Positions 42,379 through 42,650 of a stretch of 42,650 bases of DNA are shown here, piece by piece. This stretch comes from Chthonomonadaceae bacterium (GTDB lineage Bacteria > Armatimonadota > Chthonomonadetes > Chthonomonadales > Chthonomonadaceae). Position 1 is the stretch's first letter, and the number at the start of each line of letters is the position of its first letter. The notes under the pieces were generated by a model. That model had not been told where the DNA came from, searched no databases, and saw only the letters and a program-made list of their open reading frames with translations. Position numbers and translations under genes: made by a program. The stretch covers positions 1-42,650 of the forward strand of contig DAIDKH010000038.1 in assembly GCA_027450145.1 (NCBI GenBank), read 5' to 3'.

Positions 42379-42414
42379 CCTGCTCGCGGTTGTGATAACT
42401 CACCTGTGAGCAGG
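42379..42414 (+). promoter_or_regulatory. hairpin before flgL
   Basis: CCTGCTCGC (42379-42387) pairs with GTGAGCAGG (42406-42414), with one wobble pair. It ends about 8 bases before the flgL ribosome binding site GGAGAG. Confidence 0.45.
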
Positions 42415-42437
42415 CAGCGGCCGGAGAGTATTACGTT

Positions 42438-42650
42438 ATGGCAATGCGTGTAAGCACAATGGAAATGGCAAATCTCGCCATATTCAACCTGAATCAAACA
42501 TCGACCAACTACCAAACCGCGCAAGAAGTGGTGAGCAGCGGATTGGCAATTAATAAACCTTCGGATAATCCTGCTGGAATGGAGCAGGTGCTTCAACTGC
42601 AGCACCAGAATGGGCTGCTAACGCAGTTCAGTACGGTAATGAACGATGCG
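42438..42650 (+). CDS. flgL: flagellar hook-associated protein 3, N-terminal part
   Basis: FlgL is the second junction protein below the filament. The 71 residues present start MAMRVSTMEMANLAIFNLNQ, then VVSSGLAINKPSDNPAGMEQ, the flagellin-type N-terminal D0/D1 helix with the 'G..I..PSDNP' turn. FlgL rather than flagellin is inferred from its place right after flgK and from the lack of the flagellin 'SL..I.T' start. GGAGAG lies about 10 bases upstream. The gene runs off the right edge. Confidence 0.9.
   Translation, partial: MAMRVSTMEMANLAIFNLNQTSTNYQTAQEVVSSGLAINKPSDNPAGMEQVLQLQHQNGLLTQFSTVMNDA

Overview
The window looks like a chromosomal segment of a motile, diderm, plant-polysaccharide-degrading bacterium, most likely of the Armatimonadota. 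This assignment is inference. It rests on two DUF1559-type pseudopilins whose N-terminus runs from the prepilin motif into [12 protein letters not shown], on flagellar L- and P-ring genes (flgH, flgI) that imply an outer membrane, and on secreted families such as GH116, PL4 and CRTAC1-like proteins. No tRNA, rRNA, CRISPR array, transposase or integrase was seen.

Layout. 1-5 kb: the start of a secreted glycoside hydrolase (cut by the left edge), two small proteins and a large unrecognised secreted protein with a carbohydrate-binding-like N-terminus. 5-9 kb: a tandem CbiX-type chelatase, a pseudopilin with a structured leader, a HAD phosphatase and the hisF-hisI pair. 9.2-14.4 kb: a two-gene operon holding a GH116-like glycosidase with a levanase-type beta-sandwich insertion and a shorter GH116-like relative that has lost the catalytic glutamates. 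14.5-21.6 kb: flagellar block I (fliK, flgD, TIGR02530-type gene, flgE, flbD, motA, motB, fliL). 21.6-35.2 kb: non-flagellar genes: a hypothetical protein, greA with a leader attenuator, an fdhD-formate dehydrogenase-like pair, a VOC protein, a HEPN-protein pair resembling a toxin-antitoxin module, a PL4 rhamnogalacturonan lyase, a TPR plus CRTAC1-like pair, a small membrane protein plus pseudopilin, and about 1.1 kb of gene-free DNA. 35.3-42.65 kb: flagellar block II (flgF, flgG, flgA, flgH, flgI, flgJ, flgN, flgK, flgL), running off the right edge.

How it works together. The two flagellar blocks give rod, hook, hook-cap, rings, hook-filament junction, hook-length ruler and stator genes. The export apparatus, switch and flagellin must lie elsewhere. 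The glycosidases and the PL4 lyase point to breakdown of plant cell-wall material. The fdh pair points to formate or a related molybdoenzyme substrate.

Most notable signals: (1) two intergenic RNA-like elements ahead of flgE and flgG that share a 12-base core inside different but compensating stems; (2) a greA leader in which a near-consensus promoter fires straight into a terminator hairpin, recalling GraL of E. coli; (3) the catalytically degenerate GH116-like partner; (4) the HEPN pair with stop and start codons abutting; (5) a perfect-consensus promoter and a Shine-Dalgarno-masking hairpin ahead of a tiny membrane protein.
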